Shown: positions 1 to 11,030, numbered from the stretch's first letter. The stretch is DNA of 64,000 nucleotides from Hankyongella ginsenosidimutans (GCF_005144965.1 NZ_CP039704.1:1651001-1715000), one strand, 5' to 3'. The notes: a model not told the origin generated them from the letters alone. Numbers and translations are program-made.

Positions 1-381
1 TGCGGGTGCACCGGGGCGATGCGCTGGATGTGCTGGAGCGGCTGCCGCCGGCTTGTCTGGGCCGCGCCTTCCTGCTGCACCCGGACCCTGGCCGAAGGCG
101 CGCCACGCCAAGCGCCGGTTCGTCAATCCCGGGCCGCTGGCAGCCTCGCGCGGGCCATGAAGCCGGGTGCCGAATTGCGCATCGGCACCGACGATCCGAC
201 CTACATGCAGTGGACCCTGATGCAGATGCAGCGCCAACCCTGGTTCGACTGGATCGTCGAGACGGCGGCAGACTGGCAGGCGCGCTTACCGGACTGGCCG
301 CCGACCCGCTACGAGCAGAAGGCGCTGCGCCAGGGCAAGACCGTCTGGTACTTCCGCTATCGCCGCCGGGCGGCGAACTGA
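1..381 (+). CDS. trmB: tRNA (guanine-N7-)-methyltransferase, C-terminal part
   Basis: Methylates guanine 46 in the variable loop of tRNA using S-adenosylmethionine. The visible part carries the TrmB C-terminal signature: KPGAELRIGTDD, then DWPPTRYEQKAL and a final WYFRYRR. The N-terminal half lies left of the window. The gene is read in three frames. A base is missing near 87 (restoring PDPWPKARHAKRRFVNPG) and another near 145 (restoring LAALARAMKPG). Both gaps fall in short C runs, so they look like sequencing errors rather than decay. Identification is firm; whether the gene is truly broken is doubtful. Confidence 0.85.
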   Translation, partial: CGCTGAMRWMCWSGCRRLVWAAPSCCTRTLAEGAPRQAPVRQSRAAGSLARAMKPGAELRIGTDDPTYMQWTLMQMQRQPWFDWIVETAADWQARLPDWPPTRYEQKALRQGKTVWYFRYRRRAAN

Positions 382-448
382 CGCACTGGCATACCGGCTG
401 TCACAAAGGCGCGGTATACTGCGTCTTGATGACCCGCGATTGACCTGC

Positions 449-479
449 TTCTCCCTCCCTCGCGGAGGGTAGGGGAGAG
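449..479. other. Imperfect hairpin between trmB and the PhoX gene
   Basis: CTCCCTCCCTC pairs with GAGGGTAGGGGAG around a GCG loop, with one bulge. No T run follows on the plus strand, so a factor-independent terminator is not clearly supported. Confidence 0.35.
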
Positions 480-517
480 ATAAGTGGCCATACATTGAAC
501 GATCAAAGGAGACTGCG

Positions 518-2398
518 ATGTCCGCCACACCCCTCGCCACCCTGATCGACAACCGCCTCAGCCGTCGCGGGTTCATGACGGCGGTGGCCGCGACGCCACT
601 GGTCGCGGGCTGTGCGACCGCCGGCGCGCCATCGTCGGCGGGTGCATCAAGACCGGTCGGGCCCTACCCGGACTTCGCCGAGATCAGCCACGGCGCGGAC
701 GAGCGGCTGCATGTCGCGGACGGCCATACAGCGCAGGTGCTGATCCGCTGGGGCGACCCGGTGACGGCGGATGCGCCGCCGTTCGACCCATATAAGCAAA
801 GCGCGGCCGCACAGCTGAAGCAGTTCGGCTACAACAACGACTATGTGGCGTTCATCGCGCTGCCGGCGCGCGCGGGCGAGGCGGATCGCGGCATGCTGTG
901 CGTCAACCACGAATATACCAGCCCCGGCCTGATGTTCCCGAAAGACGGCCCCTTGAGCGAGGCCGAACGCGTCGACATCGAACTCGCCGCCAGCGGTCTC
1001 AGCGCCGTCGAGATCGTCAAGCGCGGCAACGTCTGGTCCCTTGATCGCACCAGTCCGTTCAATCGCCGCTTCGCCGCCCTGGACACGGTGTTCGAAGTCC
1101 ATGGACCGGCACGCGGACATGCGCGCATGCAAACCCCTGAGGATACATCCGGCACGCGGGTGATCGGCACGCTTGCCAACTGCGCCGGCGGCAGCACGTC
1201 ATGGGGCACCTACCTCTCGGGCGAGGAAAATTTCGACTTCTATTTCAATGGCCCGGTTCCGATCGGCGGCCTAGACCCGCAAACCGGTACGGTGTTCCGT
1301 GAAGTGCAGGCCATAGAGCGCAACACCGGCTGGTGGAAGCACCACCCGCGCTTCGACCTGACCCGGCCCGGCAACAACGAGGCGAACCGCTTCGGCTGGA
1401 TCGTCGAGATCGACCCGCTCGACCCCAGCGTGCCACCCAAGAAGCGTACGGCACTTGGCCGCATGAAGCACGAGGGCGCGGAGACTGTTGTCGCGCCGGA
1501 CGGGCGGCTGGTGGTCTACACCGGCGACGACGAAAAGATGCAGCACCTCTATCGCTTCGTCTCGCGGGACAAGGTCGACCGCTCGAACCGCGCGGCCAAC
1601 CGCGACCTGCTGGACCATGGCGTGCTGTCGGTCGCGCGCTTCGACGCTGACGGCCTGACCTGGCTGCCGCTGGTGTTCGGGCAGGGGCCGCTGACGCCGG
1701 ACAATCGCTTCTTCGCCCAAGCCGACGTGATGATCGACGCGCGTCGTGCCGCCTACCTGCTGGGCGCGACCCCGCTGGATCGTCCGGAGGATGTCCAGCC
1801 GAACCCGGTCAACGGCCGCATCTACCTCATGCTCACCAACAACCGTGACCGCACGGTGGCAGGGGCTGCCAATCCCCGGCTGGCCAACGCCTTCGGCCAT
1901 ATCGTCGAGCTGCTGCCGCCAGCCGGCGACCATACGGCGGACCGGTTCGGCTGGGATATCCTGGTGCTGTGCGGCGACCCCGCGAAGAATATCGGCGCAC
2001 GCTACAACCCGCGCACGAGTGCCAACGGCTGGTTTGCGGCACCGGACAACTGCACGATCGATCCGCAGGGGCGGCTCTGGATCGCGACTGATCAGGGCAG
2101 CAACTGGCGCGAGACCGGCACGGCGGATGGCGTCTGGGCGCTCGGCACCGAAGGCGCGGACCGCGGGCTGGCGCGCATGTTCTTCCGGGCACCGATCGGG
2201 GCTGAGATGTGCGGCCCTTGCTTCGCGCCGGACGGGCGCACCTTCTTCGTCGCGGTGCAGCACCCGGCAGCGGACGGCATCAGTGGCTCGACGTTTGACG
2301 CGCCGGCCACCCGCTGGCCCGATTTCGACCCCAAGATGCCGCCCCGCCCGTCTGTGGTTGCGATTACGCGGGATGATGGCGGCGTGGTCGGCGGCTAG
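518..2398 (+). CDS. PhoX-family (DUF839) phosphatase, Tat-exported lipoprotein
   Basis: Predicted calcium-dependent periplasmic alkaline phosphatase of the PhoX type. The 626-residue frame is intact. Residues 15-22 (SRRGFMTA) are a twin-arginine signal, and VAGC at 29-32 is a lipobox, so the protein is probably Tat-exported and then lipid-anchored at Cys32. The body has the family's YNNDYVAF, VNHEYT and GEENFDFYF segments and repeated APDGR-type blade motifs. Start chosen at the ATG preceded by AAAGGAG. Its stop overlaps the convergent nth stop by three bases. The Tat translocase genes are also in this window (43 kb). No Pho box was recognised upstream. The exact substrate is unknown. Confidence 0.88.
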   Translation: MSATPLATLIDNRLSRRGFMTAVAATPLVAGCATAGAPSSAGASRPVGPYPDFAEISHGADERLHVADGHTAQVLIRWGDPVTADAPPFDPYKQSAAAQLKQFGYNNDYVAFIALPARAGEADRGMLCVNHEYTSPGLMFPKDGPLSEAERVDIELAASGLSAVEIVKRGNVWSLDRTSPFNRRFAALDTVFEVHGPARGHARMQTPEDTSGTRVIGTLANCAGGSTSWGTYLSGEENFDFYFNGPVPIGGLDPQTGTVFREVQAIERNTGWWKHHPRFDLTRPGNNEANRFGWIVEIDPLDPSVPPKKRTALGRMKHEGAETVVAPDGRLVVYTGDDEKMQHLYRFVSRDKVDRSNRAANRDLLDHGVLSVARFDADGLTWLPLVFGQGPLTPDNRFFAQADVMIDARRAAYLLGATPLDRPEDVQPNPVNGRIYLMLTNNRDRTVAGAANPRLANAFGHIVELLPPAGDHTADRFGWDILVLCGDPAKNIGARYNPRTSANGWFAAPDNCTIDPQGRLWIATDQGSNWRETGTADGVWALGTEGADRGLARMFFRAPIGAEMCGPCFAPDGRTFFVAVQHPAADGISGSTFDAPATRWPDFDPKMPPRPSVVAITRDDGGVVGG

Positions 2399-3057
2399 GT
2401 CAGTTTCTCCGGCCAGAGGCAGAGGTCGCGCACCGGGCAAGTCGGGCATTTGGGCGCGCGCGCGGTGCAGGTGTAGCGCCCGTGCAGAATGAGCCAGTGG
2501 TGGGCGTCGCGCCGGTAGGGCTTGGGCAGCACGGCCATCAGCGCTTCCTCGACCGCCAGCGGAGTCTTGCCGGGGGCAAGGCCGAGCCGGTTGGACACCC
2601 GGAAGATATGGGTGTCGACCGCGCAGGTCTCATCGCCGAACGCGACATTGAGCACGACATTGGCGGTCTTGCGGCCGACACCGGGCAGTGCCTCCAGCGC
2701 CGTGCGGTCATGCGGCACTTCACCGCCATGTTCGCGCACCAGGATCTCGGACAGGGCGATGACGTTCTTCGCCTTGGCGTTGAACAGGCCGATGGTGCGG
2801 ATGTGCCGGGTCAGGCCCTCGAGCCCGAGGGCGAGCATCTGCTGCGGCGTTGTTACCGTCGCGAACAGCGCGCGCGTCGCCTTGTTGACCCCGGCGTCGG
2901 TCGCCTGCGCAGAGAGCACCACCGCCACCAGCAGGGTGTAGGTGTTCACATAATCCAGCTCGGTGCGTGGCGCGGGATTGGCCGCGGACAGACGCGCGAA
3001 CAGAGCTTCGATTGCGTCCTGTGTCATGCGTCGAGGGTTTTGCGGATTTTCAGCCAT
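2395..3057 (-). CDS. nth: Endonuclease III, DNA glycosylase/AP lyase
   Basis: Removes oxidised pyrimidines from DNA in base-excision repair. The intact 220-residue frame has the helix-hairpin-helix LPGVGRKTANVV with catalytic Lys130, the GPD-loop Asp148 (AVDTHIFRV) and a C-terminal 4Fe-4S loop Cys197-X6-Cys204-X2-Cys207-X5-Cys213. A shorter start 11 codons downstream (3024, MTQDAIEALF) fits Nth proteins as well, since the first ten residues are not conserved. It is divergent from the DUF2244 gene and convergent with the PhoX gene. Confidence 0.95.
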   Translation of the reverse strand: MAENPQNPRRMTQDAIEALFARLSAANPAPRTELDYVNTYTLLVAVVLSAQATDAGVNKATRALFATVTTPQQMLALGLEGLTRHIRTIGLFNAKAKNVIALSEILVREHGGEVPHDRTALEALPGVGRKTANVVLNVAFGDETCAVDTHIFRVSNRLGLAPGKTPLAVEEALMAVLPKPYRRDAHHWLILHGRYTCTARAPKCPTCPVRDLCLWPEKLT

Positions 3058-3116
3058 GTCGTCGCAGTGGCGCGGCCGTCCTTGTTTGGCAAGGGGCTGT
3101 GCGCTAGCTCTTGCAC

Positions 3117-4291
<1,175 letters not shown>

Positions 4292-4336
4292 CTCATGCTC
4301 CTATCCTGCGTGCTCCAAAATCGGTAGAACGCGTTC

Positions 4337-5047
4337 ATGACCGATTACAAGCGCATAGTGGTGCTGACCGGTGCCGGCATCTCGGCGGAGTCGGGCCTTG
4401 CCACGTTCCGCGGCCCCGACGGGCTGTGGGAGGGCCATCGGGTCGAGGATGTGGCGACGCCGGAGGCGTTCGCGCGCAATCCGGACCTCGTCCACAATTT
4501 CTACAATTTGCGCCGCGCCGCACTTGCGCCGGTCGCGCCGAACCCCGCGCACTTTGCGCTTGCCCGCCTGGAAAGGAACTCGCGGCACGCGGCGGCCAGT
4601 TGCTGCTGGTCACGCAGAACGTCGACGATCTGCATGCGCGGGCCGGGTCCACGCAGCTGATCCATATGCATGGCGAACTGATGCGTGGCTGGTGCCGGGC
4701 ATGCGATGCGCGGTTTCCCTGGGCAGGCGCGATGGGACAGGGAGTCCATGCCCGGCCTGTGGTCGGGCCGGCTTCGTGCGCCCGGATATCGTGTGGTTCG
4801 GCGAAATGCCTATGCCATGGATCGGATCGATGAGGCACTGGCGGCCTGCGACCTGTTCGTCTCCATCGGGACGTCGGGCAATGTCTATCCGGCAGCAGGC
4901 TTCGTCTCGGCGGTGCGCTATTATCGCAAGGCGCATACCCTGGAGCTGAACCTCGAGCCGTCGGTGGGCAGCGCCCACTTCCACGAAGCGCGCCATGGCC
5001 CTGCCGGCGTACTGGTGCCGCAATGGGTGGCGAGCCTCCACATCTAG
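4337..5047 (+). CDS. cobB: NAD-dependent protein deacylase, sirtuin (frame broken)
   Basis: Sir2-type lysine deacylase. Motifs in order: [26 protein letters not shown], the FYNLRR segment that supplies the Tyr/Arg pair of class III (desuccinylase-type) sirtuins, QNVDDLH, catalytic His in HMHGEL, zinc cysteines CRAC and CPAC, and [11 protein letters not shown]. The protein is read across three frame changes (about 4580, 4745 and 4800-4815), each consistent with one missing base. It starts about 45 bases from dapB, in the opposite direction. Its TAG stop is the first triplet of the palindromic element that follows. Confidence 0.88.
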
Positions 5048-5367
5048 AGCGATTTCCAATCGGATGGAGTCATCCGATGGTTAAGAAATCGCGGTAAAAC
5101 AAAAGTATAGAGCGGCGATCTGATTCTATCAGATCGAAAACCGCTCTAGTGTCCCGAATCTGAAATCCGTTACATCCAATATCAGGCGCGGTTGGATTTC
5201 AGATTCGAGAAGGACACGAGCAAGATATTGTTTCTCGTGTCGTTTTCAGAATCGAAGTTCGCGCGGTAGCCCGATATCATGGTGTAGCGAACTTCGATTC
5301 CACGACCTAGACCCTTCTCGTTTTGATTGAATCACTTTTGCGAGGCAATCAAAACGGGAAGGGTCTA
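5045..5367. repeat. Cluster of five consecutive palindromic elements
   Basis: Five inverted repeats follow one another: about 5045-5092 (GATTTCC arm, inner AATCGGATGG/CATCCGATGG); 5108-5148 (TAGAGCGG...CCGCTCTA); 5150-5219 (GTGTCC and AATCTGAAATCC with complements); 5234-5307 (CGTGTCG and AATCGAAGTTCGC with complements); and 5308-5367 (TAGACCCTTC...GAAGGGTCTA). Two start with TAG and end with CTA; the first also starts with TAG and supplies the cobB stop codon. No gene is seen in the block. Confidence 0.8.
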
Positions 5368-5745
5368 AGAAGTGATGCTTTAATCGTTTGTCAACGCTTT
5401 CGAATGTAGCTCTGCTCTCGAGAGAGGGGTCTCTTGATGTTGGGTGGACGCTGCCTGTGCAGCAGTCAGGGAATTCTGTGGCTATCATAATCGTTTTGAG
5501 GTCTGACGTCGCCGAGGCCACGATGCTGCCCCGTGTTGCGTATCGGGCGGCCGGCTGCGCGCGGCGACGGCAGGGACGTTGCGGACGTCCCGACAAGCGC
5601 GGAGTCGGCGAGCATCGTGGCGCGTCGCGACAGAACTGAAAGGCTGTTTTGAACGCAACGCCGGTTTTGGGGGCGGAGCGGTCGCGGTGGCCCGGGTGCG
5701 GGGAGGCATCCGGGCCACGCTTTTGCCAAGAGCGTTTGTCGATCA
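5368..5745. other. Intergenic stretch without a recognised gene
   Basis: About 380 bases between the palindrome cluster and the IS3-family element. An open frame on the minus strand crosses it but runs on through the palindromes and has no recognisable protein features. Part of this stretch should be the downstream end of the IS630-family element, because the IS3-type insertion separated that end from its transposase gene; its exact terminus could not be placed. Confidence 0.4.
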
Positions 5746-5793
5746 TGACGTGCTCCCCTGATTGTTACCAGTCAGAGGTAGAGTCGGGCTCCT

Positions 5794-6603
5794 TCATGAT
5801 GGTTGTTTGATGGGATGGCAACGTGTCTGGGGCATGCCCCAGACACGTTGGCCGGCGATCTCGGCGGGGGTCTTCCCGCCCAGTTTCGAGTGCGGCCTGA
5901 CCGTGTTGTAATCGTGCCGCCAGGCGGCCAGCACGAACCGGGCATGGGCCAGCGAGGTGAACAGGGTCTCGTTGAGGCATTCGTCCCGCAGGCGGCCATT
6001 GAAGCTTTCCACGAAGCCGTTCTGCATCGGCTTGCCGGGCGCGATGTAGTGCCACTCGACCCGCCGCTCCTGCGACCAGCGCAGGATGGCTGACGAGGTC
6101 AGTTCGGTGCCGTTATCGCTGACCACCGTGTGCGGCTTGCCACGGCTGCCCATCAGGCTGGTTAGTTCCCGCGCCACCCGAGCCCCGGACAGCGAGGTGT
6201 CGGCCACCAGCGCCAGGCACTCCCGCGTGTAGTCATCGACCACGCACAGGATGCGGAAGCGCCGACCGCAGATCAGGCTGTCGGAGACGAAGTCGAGCGA
6301 CCAGCGCTGGTTCGGACCATCCGGCAGCACCATCGGTCTGCGCGTACCCAGCGCCCGTTTCCGGCCACCACGGCGACGCACGCGCAGCCCTTCCTCGCGA
6401 TAGATGCGCAGCAGCTTCTTGTGGTTGGGTGCGATGCCCTCCCGCGCCAGCAGGTAGCCCAGGCGGCGATAACCGAACCGGCGGCGCTCCGCCGCCAGCT
6501 CACGCAACCGTTGCCGCAGCGCTCCGTCATCCGGCCTCGTCGGCTCGTAACGGATCACCCTTCGGCTCACACCAACCAGTGCACACGCCCGACGCTCGCT
6601 CAC
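5794..6603 (-). CDS. IS3-family transposase OrfB (DDE integrase domain)
   Basis: Catalytic part of the IS3/IS407-type transposase, normally made as an OrfAB fusion by frameshifting. After an N-terminal HTH_21-like segment ([12 protein letters not shown]) come the rve-type catalytic residues: first Asp in [11 protein letters not shown], second in [12 protein letters not shown], and Glu in [17 protein letters not shown]. The coding frame continues upstream of the GTG used here ([13 protein letters not shown]), as expected for a product read through from orfA. A short palindrome, GTCTGGGGCATGCCCCAGAC, overlaps the C-terminal codons. Confidence 0.92.
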   Translation of the reverse strand: MSERRACALVGVSRRVIRYEPTRPDDGALRQRLRELAAERRRFGYRRLGYLLAREGIAPNHKKLLRIYREEGLRVRRRGGRKRALGTRRPMVLPDGPNQRWSLDFVSDSLICGRRFRILCVVDDYTRECLALVADTSLSGARVARELTSLMGSRGKPHTVVSDNGTELTSSAILRWSQERRVEWHYIAPGKPMQNGFVESFNGRLRDECLNETLFTSLAHARFVLAAWRHDYNTVRPHSKLGGKTPAEIAGQRVWGMPQTRCHPIKQPS

Positions 6604-6916
6604 CCCGTGATGCTCCCGGGCATGGGCGACGGCTTCCCGCTTGGCCGGGCGTTACCATTTTTGATGCCAGATCCTTCAGCACCGCGTTGTCGAGCATCGC
6701 CTCGGCCAGAAGCTTCTTCAGGCGGGAGTTCTCCTCCTCGAGCGACCGCAGCCGCCGGGCCTCGGACACATCCAGACCGCCGAACTTCGACTTCCACTTG
6801 TAGAACGTTGCCGAGCTGATCCCGTGACGGCGGCAAACCTCCGCCGTCGCCATCCCAGCTTCCTGCTCCTTCAAGATCGCAATGATCTGCTCTTCGTTGA
6901 ACCTGCTTCGCTTCAT
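6527..6916 (-). CDS. IS3-family transposase OrfA (helix-turn-helix)
   Basis: DNA-binding subunit of the IS3/IS407-type element. [21 protein letters not shown] and [21 protein letters not shown] form the transposase_8 helix-turn-helix, and [23 protein letters not shown] is a leucine-zipper coiled coil. Conserved sequence stops after SKMVTP at about 6645, where the frame passes to OrfB. The usual slippery A run is only five A's here, and two bases appear to be missing just after it, so the tail to 6527 is probably not native. Start is the ATG beginning MKRSRFN. Confidence 0.88.
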   Translation of the reverse strand: MKRSRFNEEQIIAILKEQEAGMATAEVCRRHGISSATFYKWKSKFGGLDVSEARRLRSLEEENSRLKKLLAEAMLDNAVLKDLASKMVTPGQAGSRRPCPGASRGERASGVCTGWCEPKGDPLRADEAG

Positions 6917-6979
6917 ATCGTCCGACTCCTTGGCGTCGGACTCTACCAAAAGCGGTCACATTTCAGGGGAGCACGTCAA

Positions 6980-7922
6980 TCAGTCTGGATCATATCCGCA
7001 CGAACTGAAGTAGTTGGCGCATTCGTTGGGCTGGAAGATATCGACGAGCCTGCCGATGAGTTCCCAAAGGCCACTGACGGTGCGTTCGCCGATTTTTCTG
7101 AGCATGGCTTTGAGCTTCGAGAACGCCTTTTCGATGGGGTTGAAGTCGGGGCTATAGGGTGGGAGGAACATCAGGCTCGCGCCTGCCGCCTCGATCCTTT
7201 CGCGGACCGAGGCGCGCTTGTGGCTCGACAGATTGTCCATGATGACGACATCGCCGGTCCGTAATTCGGGCACGAGCACCTGGGTAACATAGGCCTCGAA
7301 CCAGTCGCCGTTGATCGGGCCGTCGAGCACCATCGGTGCCACCATGCCCGTCATGCGCAGGCCCGCAACCAGCGTCGTGGTTTTGCGATGCCCATGCGGA
7401 TAGCCCATTCGCAAGCGCTCGCCTCTCGGGCAGCGGCCATGGCTGCGGGTCATGTTGGTCGCGGTCCACGTCTCGTCGATGAACACGAGGCGCTCTGGTT
7501 CGAGGTCGATCTGTTCCTCGAACCAGTCCAGGCGCTGCTTCAGGACGTCGGGGCGATCCTGCTCAATCGCGTGGCCAGTCTTTTTGCGCGTTATGCCGTG
7601 GCGCGCAAAGAAGCGGTGAAGCCCGGCCACGGAGACGTGCAAGCCGATCTCGACCAGCGCTATACGCAGTTCTTCAAGCGAGATGTCCTTGCGCGCTTCC
7701 CAGATCGCAAGAATATCCGCCCGCCGCTCTTCGACCCGGCGCGAACGCATGTCGCCCCTTGCGGCTTGGGAGCAAAGCCGCCGGTTGTCCGGCGTTGCCC
7801 CTGCCAACGGATCGCGGTCGAGGGCGCGACTCCGAACCGGGCCGCCGCCGCGCGACAACTCATCCCTGATCAATCGCCGCCAAAAGCCGCTTGCGCAAAT
7901 CCATCGACAAAGGCTGACCCAT
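6980..7922 (-). CDS. IS630-family transposase (frame broken twice)
   Basis: DDE transposase of the IS630/Tc1 type, which inserts at TA. The reconstructed protein begins MGQPLSMDLRKRLLAAIDQG and continues with a winged helix (SCRAAAARFGVAPSTAIRW). The DDE residues lie in VFIDETW, VIMDNLSSHK and NPIEKAFSKLK, and it ends SSCGYDPD. Frame changes near 7866 and 7755 are each explained by a missing G in a G run. The TGA stop overlaps the ATCA duplication of the adjacent IS3-type element, so that insertion left this coding sequence complete. The outer end toward 8000 was not delimited. Confidence 0.88.
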
Positions 7923-8017
7923 CCATCCTGGCCTCCTTCACCAGCGTAAATGATGAATCAGAAATCAGCCCGCAAGGGAATCCCTTTCGATTCAGACCGC
8001 TCGAAAACCGCTCAAGG

Positions 8018-8075
8018 GCCTGATCGGTTGAGGCGGAAAGCATTCTTGCTTCAACCGATGGCGTGAATCAGGCTC
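8018..8075. repeat. Short palindromic element, GCCTGAT...ATCAGGC
   Basis: The ends GCCTGATCGG and GTGAATCAGGC are partly complementary, and the inner arms GGTTGAGGCGGAAAGCA and TGCTTCAACC pair. Related copies lie at about 34479-34541 and, as a shortened or diverged form, at 34299-34341. A fragment (ATGCTTCAACCTCAACCGATC) lies at about 62790-62811. Confidence 0.75.
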
Positions 8076-8087
8076 TTTTCAATAAAT

Positions 8088-8267
8088 TAGAGCGTGATGA
8101 CATTGGATGGGATCGCCATTCCGATCTTCACGGAGCAGGCTGTAAAGTCCGCTCGTGGTGAGCCTGGACGAACCACGAGCCGCTAAGCCCTTCGTCCAGC
8201 TCAGGGTGAGCGGCGCGTGTGCAACCGCGCGATGGCGTGTGGGTCAACCTAAAGTCATCAGGCTCTA
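8088..8267. repeat. 180-bp TA-bounded element with nested REP, copy 1
   Basis: It starts TTAGAGCGTGATGAC and ends GTCATCAGGCTCTA. In the middle (about 8150-8213) sits the dispersed REP core: hairpin GCTCGTGGT/ACCACGAGC and hairpin CCGCTCACCCT/GGGCTTAGCGG-type. The same 180-bp sequence occurs inverted at 52841-53020. It resembles a miniature inverted-repeat element; it has no coding capacity. Confidence 0.82.
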
Positions 8268-8371
8268 TCTTATTGTTTTGCCGCGATTTCTTAACAAGCA
8301 GATGAGTCCATCTGCCTGGAAATCGCTCTATAGCGCGATAACGCATCAACCAGCAGAATGACAACAGACTC

Positions 8372-8398
8372 AAAAAGCCCCGGCGAAAACCGGGGCTT
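8372..8398 (-). terminator. Rho-independent terminator of the TonB receptor gene
   Basis: On the minus strand AAGCCCCGG pairs with CCGGGGCTT around a TTTTCG loop, followed by a T run (TTTTTGAG). It lies 25 bases downstream of the receptor stop codon. Confidence 0.85.
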
Positions 8399-8422
8399 CA
8401 GTTTTGGCTGATATCGGATCGA

Positions 8423-11030
8423 TCAGAAGCGGCCCTTCAAGGTCACGCCGAACGTGCGCGGCTCGCCGAGGAAGGCGTTGAAGGTCTGGTTCGACGTCGT
8501 CACGAACGGGTTGCCGAGGGTGTTGCCGCCCGGCGCCTGGAACGGGGCATCGAAGGCGACCTGCGTGTAGTTCTTGTTGAACAGGTTCTGGGCGAAGAAT
8601 TCCAGCGCCCATTTGCCGTCCGGATCGCTGACGCCCGCACGCAAGTTCACGACCACGAAGCCGAGCTGGGTCTTTTCCGGATCGAGGTCCGACCCCGTGT
8701 TGTACTTGGACGAATAGCGCAGGTTGAGGTTGAGCAAACCATCCAGACCTTCCGAGATTTGCGGCGCCAGGTCGCGCTGCTGGTGATGGTCACCAGCGGT
8801 GCGTTGGTCAGCCGCGCGCCGGGAAGCTGGAACAGGGTGTTGCCAGCCGGCGCCGTCGCCGAGGTCGGTGGCGCGAACAGCGGCCCTTCGAGGTTGTCGT
8901 CATAGCGCGCGTCCGCGACGGTGATGCCGCCGTTGATGTTCAGGGTGCGCGCGGGCTTGAAACCGCCCTCGATTTCGAAGCCCTTGCTGACCACGCCCGC
9001 GATCGGCGAAACGATGAAGGCAAGGCCGTTGAAGGTGTTGAGCTGGAAGTTGCTGAAGTCTTCGTAGAATAGCGCGACGTTCACGGTCGCGCCGTTGTCG
9101 GCGTTGCGGTACTTCAGGCCGACTTCGTAGCTGTTGACCGTCTCCGCCGGGAACTGCAACTGGTCCGGATCGATGGGGACGCCGACTCCAGGGAAAGTCA
9201 GGCCCGCACGGTCGAGGTTGAAGCCGCCTGCTTTATACCCGCGCGCGTAGCTGGCGTAGGTGTTGATCTCGTCGTTGACCTTGTAGCCCAGCACGGCGGT
9301 GCCGGTGACTTCGCTTTCCTGGCGGCTGCTGTTGTACACGCCGTTCAGACGTGGATCGTAAACAGCGGAGCAGGCCAGCGGCACGAGCGAACCGGCGCCG
9401 CCGATCAGCGCGGTTGCCGTCCCGATGCCCACAGGATTGTTGCCGCCGACCGCAGGGGCCAGTTGTGCCGGCGTCAGACGCGAGATGCCGAATACGGCTG
9501 AGCAGCCCAGGTTCTGTCCCGTGAGGTTGGCGTCGATTTCCTTGTTTTCATTGGTGTAGCGCACACCGGCCGTGAAAGTGAGTTGGTCGGTGATCTTGAA
9601 CTCGTCGTGGGTGAAGAAGGCGAAGTTGCGCGACCGGTGGCGGAAGGTCGAGAAAGTGTTGTTGCTGCTGAACAGATCAGCCGGGTTAGAGGTCGCCGGA
9701 ATGATGCCGAAGGCACGCGCCAGGGTGCCGATGGTGTTGATCGGGTTCTGGAAACTTGCCGGTAGAGTGGGGTTCAGGACTGCATTCAAATAGCGCTGGA
9801 AGTCGGCGCCGGTGCGATTTTCATCATCGACGTTGAGGATTTCATTGGCGAAGATGCCGCCGACCAGCCAGTCCAGCCGACCGCCGAAGGCTTCGCCCTG
9901 GGCGCGCAGTTCCTGCTGGAAGGTGCGGAAACGCTGGGCGTTCAGGCCGTCCGAGCGGTACAGAAGGTCGAGCGTCGTATAGTCGATGTCCTGACCACGG
10001 TCATAATCCCAGAAGCGATAGGAGGTCAGCGAGGTCAGTGTGGCGCCGCCGAGTTTCAGGGTCGCCTCGTTGGAGACGCCCCACTCGTTCACATCCTGCT
10101 GGTACGACCGGCCGGGCGTGGTGGCGCTGTCGCGATCGTAAGGATCGTCGGACGACAAACCGCCAGCTCCTGAGCCCAGGCGTCCGCCAAGCGCTTCGAT
10201 GATCCCGGCCGTTGGGCCGCGGACGATGGTCGCGGCCGCACAGCATTCCTCGCGGCGCTGCGCATAGTCGCCGATCAGGCGGAAGGTCAGATTTTCAGTC
10301 GGCTCGAACAACAGTTGCCCGCGCACGAGCCACCGCTGGCGATCGTTGAAGTCGCGGTCGCTTAAAATGTCATTGAAATACCCATCGCGACGGGTCCAGC
10401 TCCCATCGATGCGCGCCGCGAGCACATTCTCGATCAGGCTACCCGTGACGCCGGCCGCCACGCGCGCATAATTATAATTGCCGTAGCTGGCTTCGGCATA
10501 GGCGTCCGTTTCGTAGCTCGGACCCTTGGTGACCACGTTGATGAGACCCGCCGAGGCGTTGCGACCGAACAAGGTCCCCTGGGGACCACGGGCGACTTCG
10601 ATGCGCTCGATCTCGCCGAGGTCGGTGAAGCTGACGCTATTCCGGTTGCGGTACACGCCGTCGATGATCACGGCGACCGAAGATTCAAGGCCGGGGTTGT
10701 CGCCGGTGGTGCCGATGCCGCGGATCCGCGCTGTCGTGCCGGCCGCTTCCGCCGAAGTCGAGGTGAGCAAAAGGCTTGGGGACAGGCGTTGCAGTTCGCG
10801 GACGTCCGTGATGCCGGCCGTTTTCAGCTCCAGAGAGCCGACGGCGCTGATGGCGATCGGCACGTCCTGCAGGTTGCGCGCGCGCTTGGTCGCCGTGACG
10901 ATGATGGTGTCAAGTTCGACGCTCTGCTCGTTGGCGGCGGTGGAAGTCGCCGCGGTCTGTTCCTGCGCCAGAACTGGCGTAGCTTGCAGCAAGGCAAAAG
11001 CGCAACGCCAGACAGAAGTGAATGCTGCAT
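8423..11030 (-). CDS. TonB-dependent outer-membrane receptor (frame broken twice)
   Basis: Gated beta-barrel that imports a ligand with TonB energy. A signal peptide begins MQHSLLSGVALL and ends near VLAQ. A TonB-box-like DTIIVTATKR is followed by the plug domain (LQDVPIAISAV, RIRGIGTTG, IERIEVARGPQGTLFGRNASAGLINVVT). The barrel ends with a C-terminal Phe (FGVTLKGRF). Frame changes lie in the signal peptide near 11000 and near 8760; each needs one base. RBS GAGGAG precedes the ATG. The substrate is not evident; the neighbouring beta-oxidation genes suggest, but do not show, a lipid or hydrophobic carbon source. Confidence 0.92.

Larger units (their letters stand above)
5746..6978 (-). mobile_element. 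IS3-family (IS407-like) insertion sequence, complete
   Basis: A 1,233-bp element with imperfect terminal inverted repeats of about 39 bp. Both ends begin TGACGTGCTCCCCTGA and both reach GGTAGAGTC. It is flanked by a 4-bp direct repeat ATCA (5742-5745 and 6979-6982), the duplication size expected of this group. It carries orfA and orfB on the minus strand. The insertion point is the stop codon of the neighbouring IS630-family transposase. Confidence 0.9.

Noticed and set aside
5045..5367. CRISPR array
   Set aside because: The palindromes differ from each other; there are no identical repeats with regular spacers and no cas genes.
5246..5746. A 166-codon minus-strand frame
   Set aside because: Its C-terminal part is the palindrome cluster and the rest shows no protein family; more likely chance.
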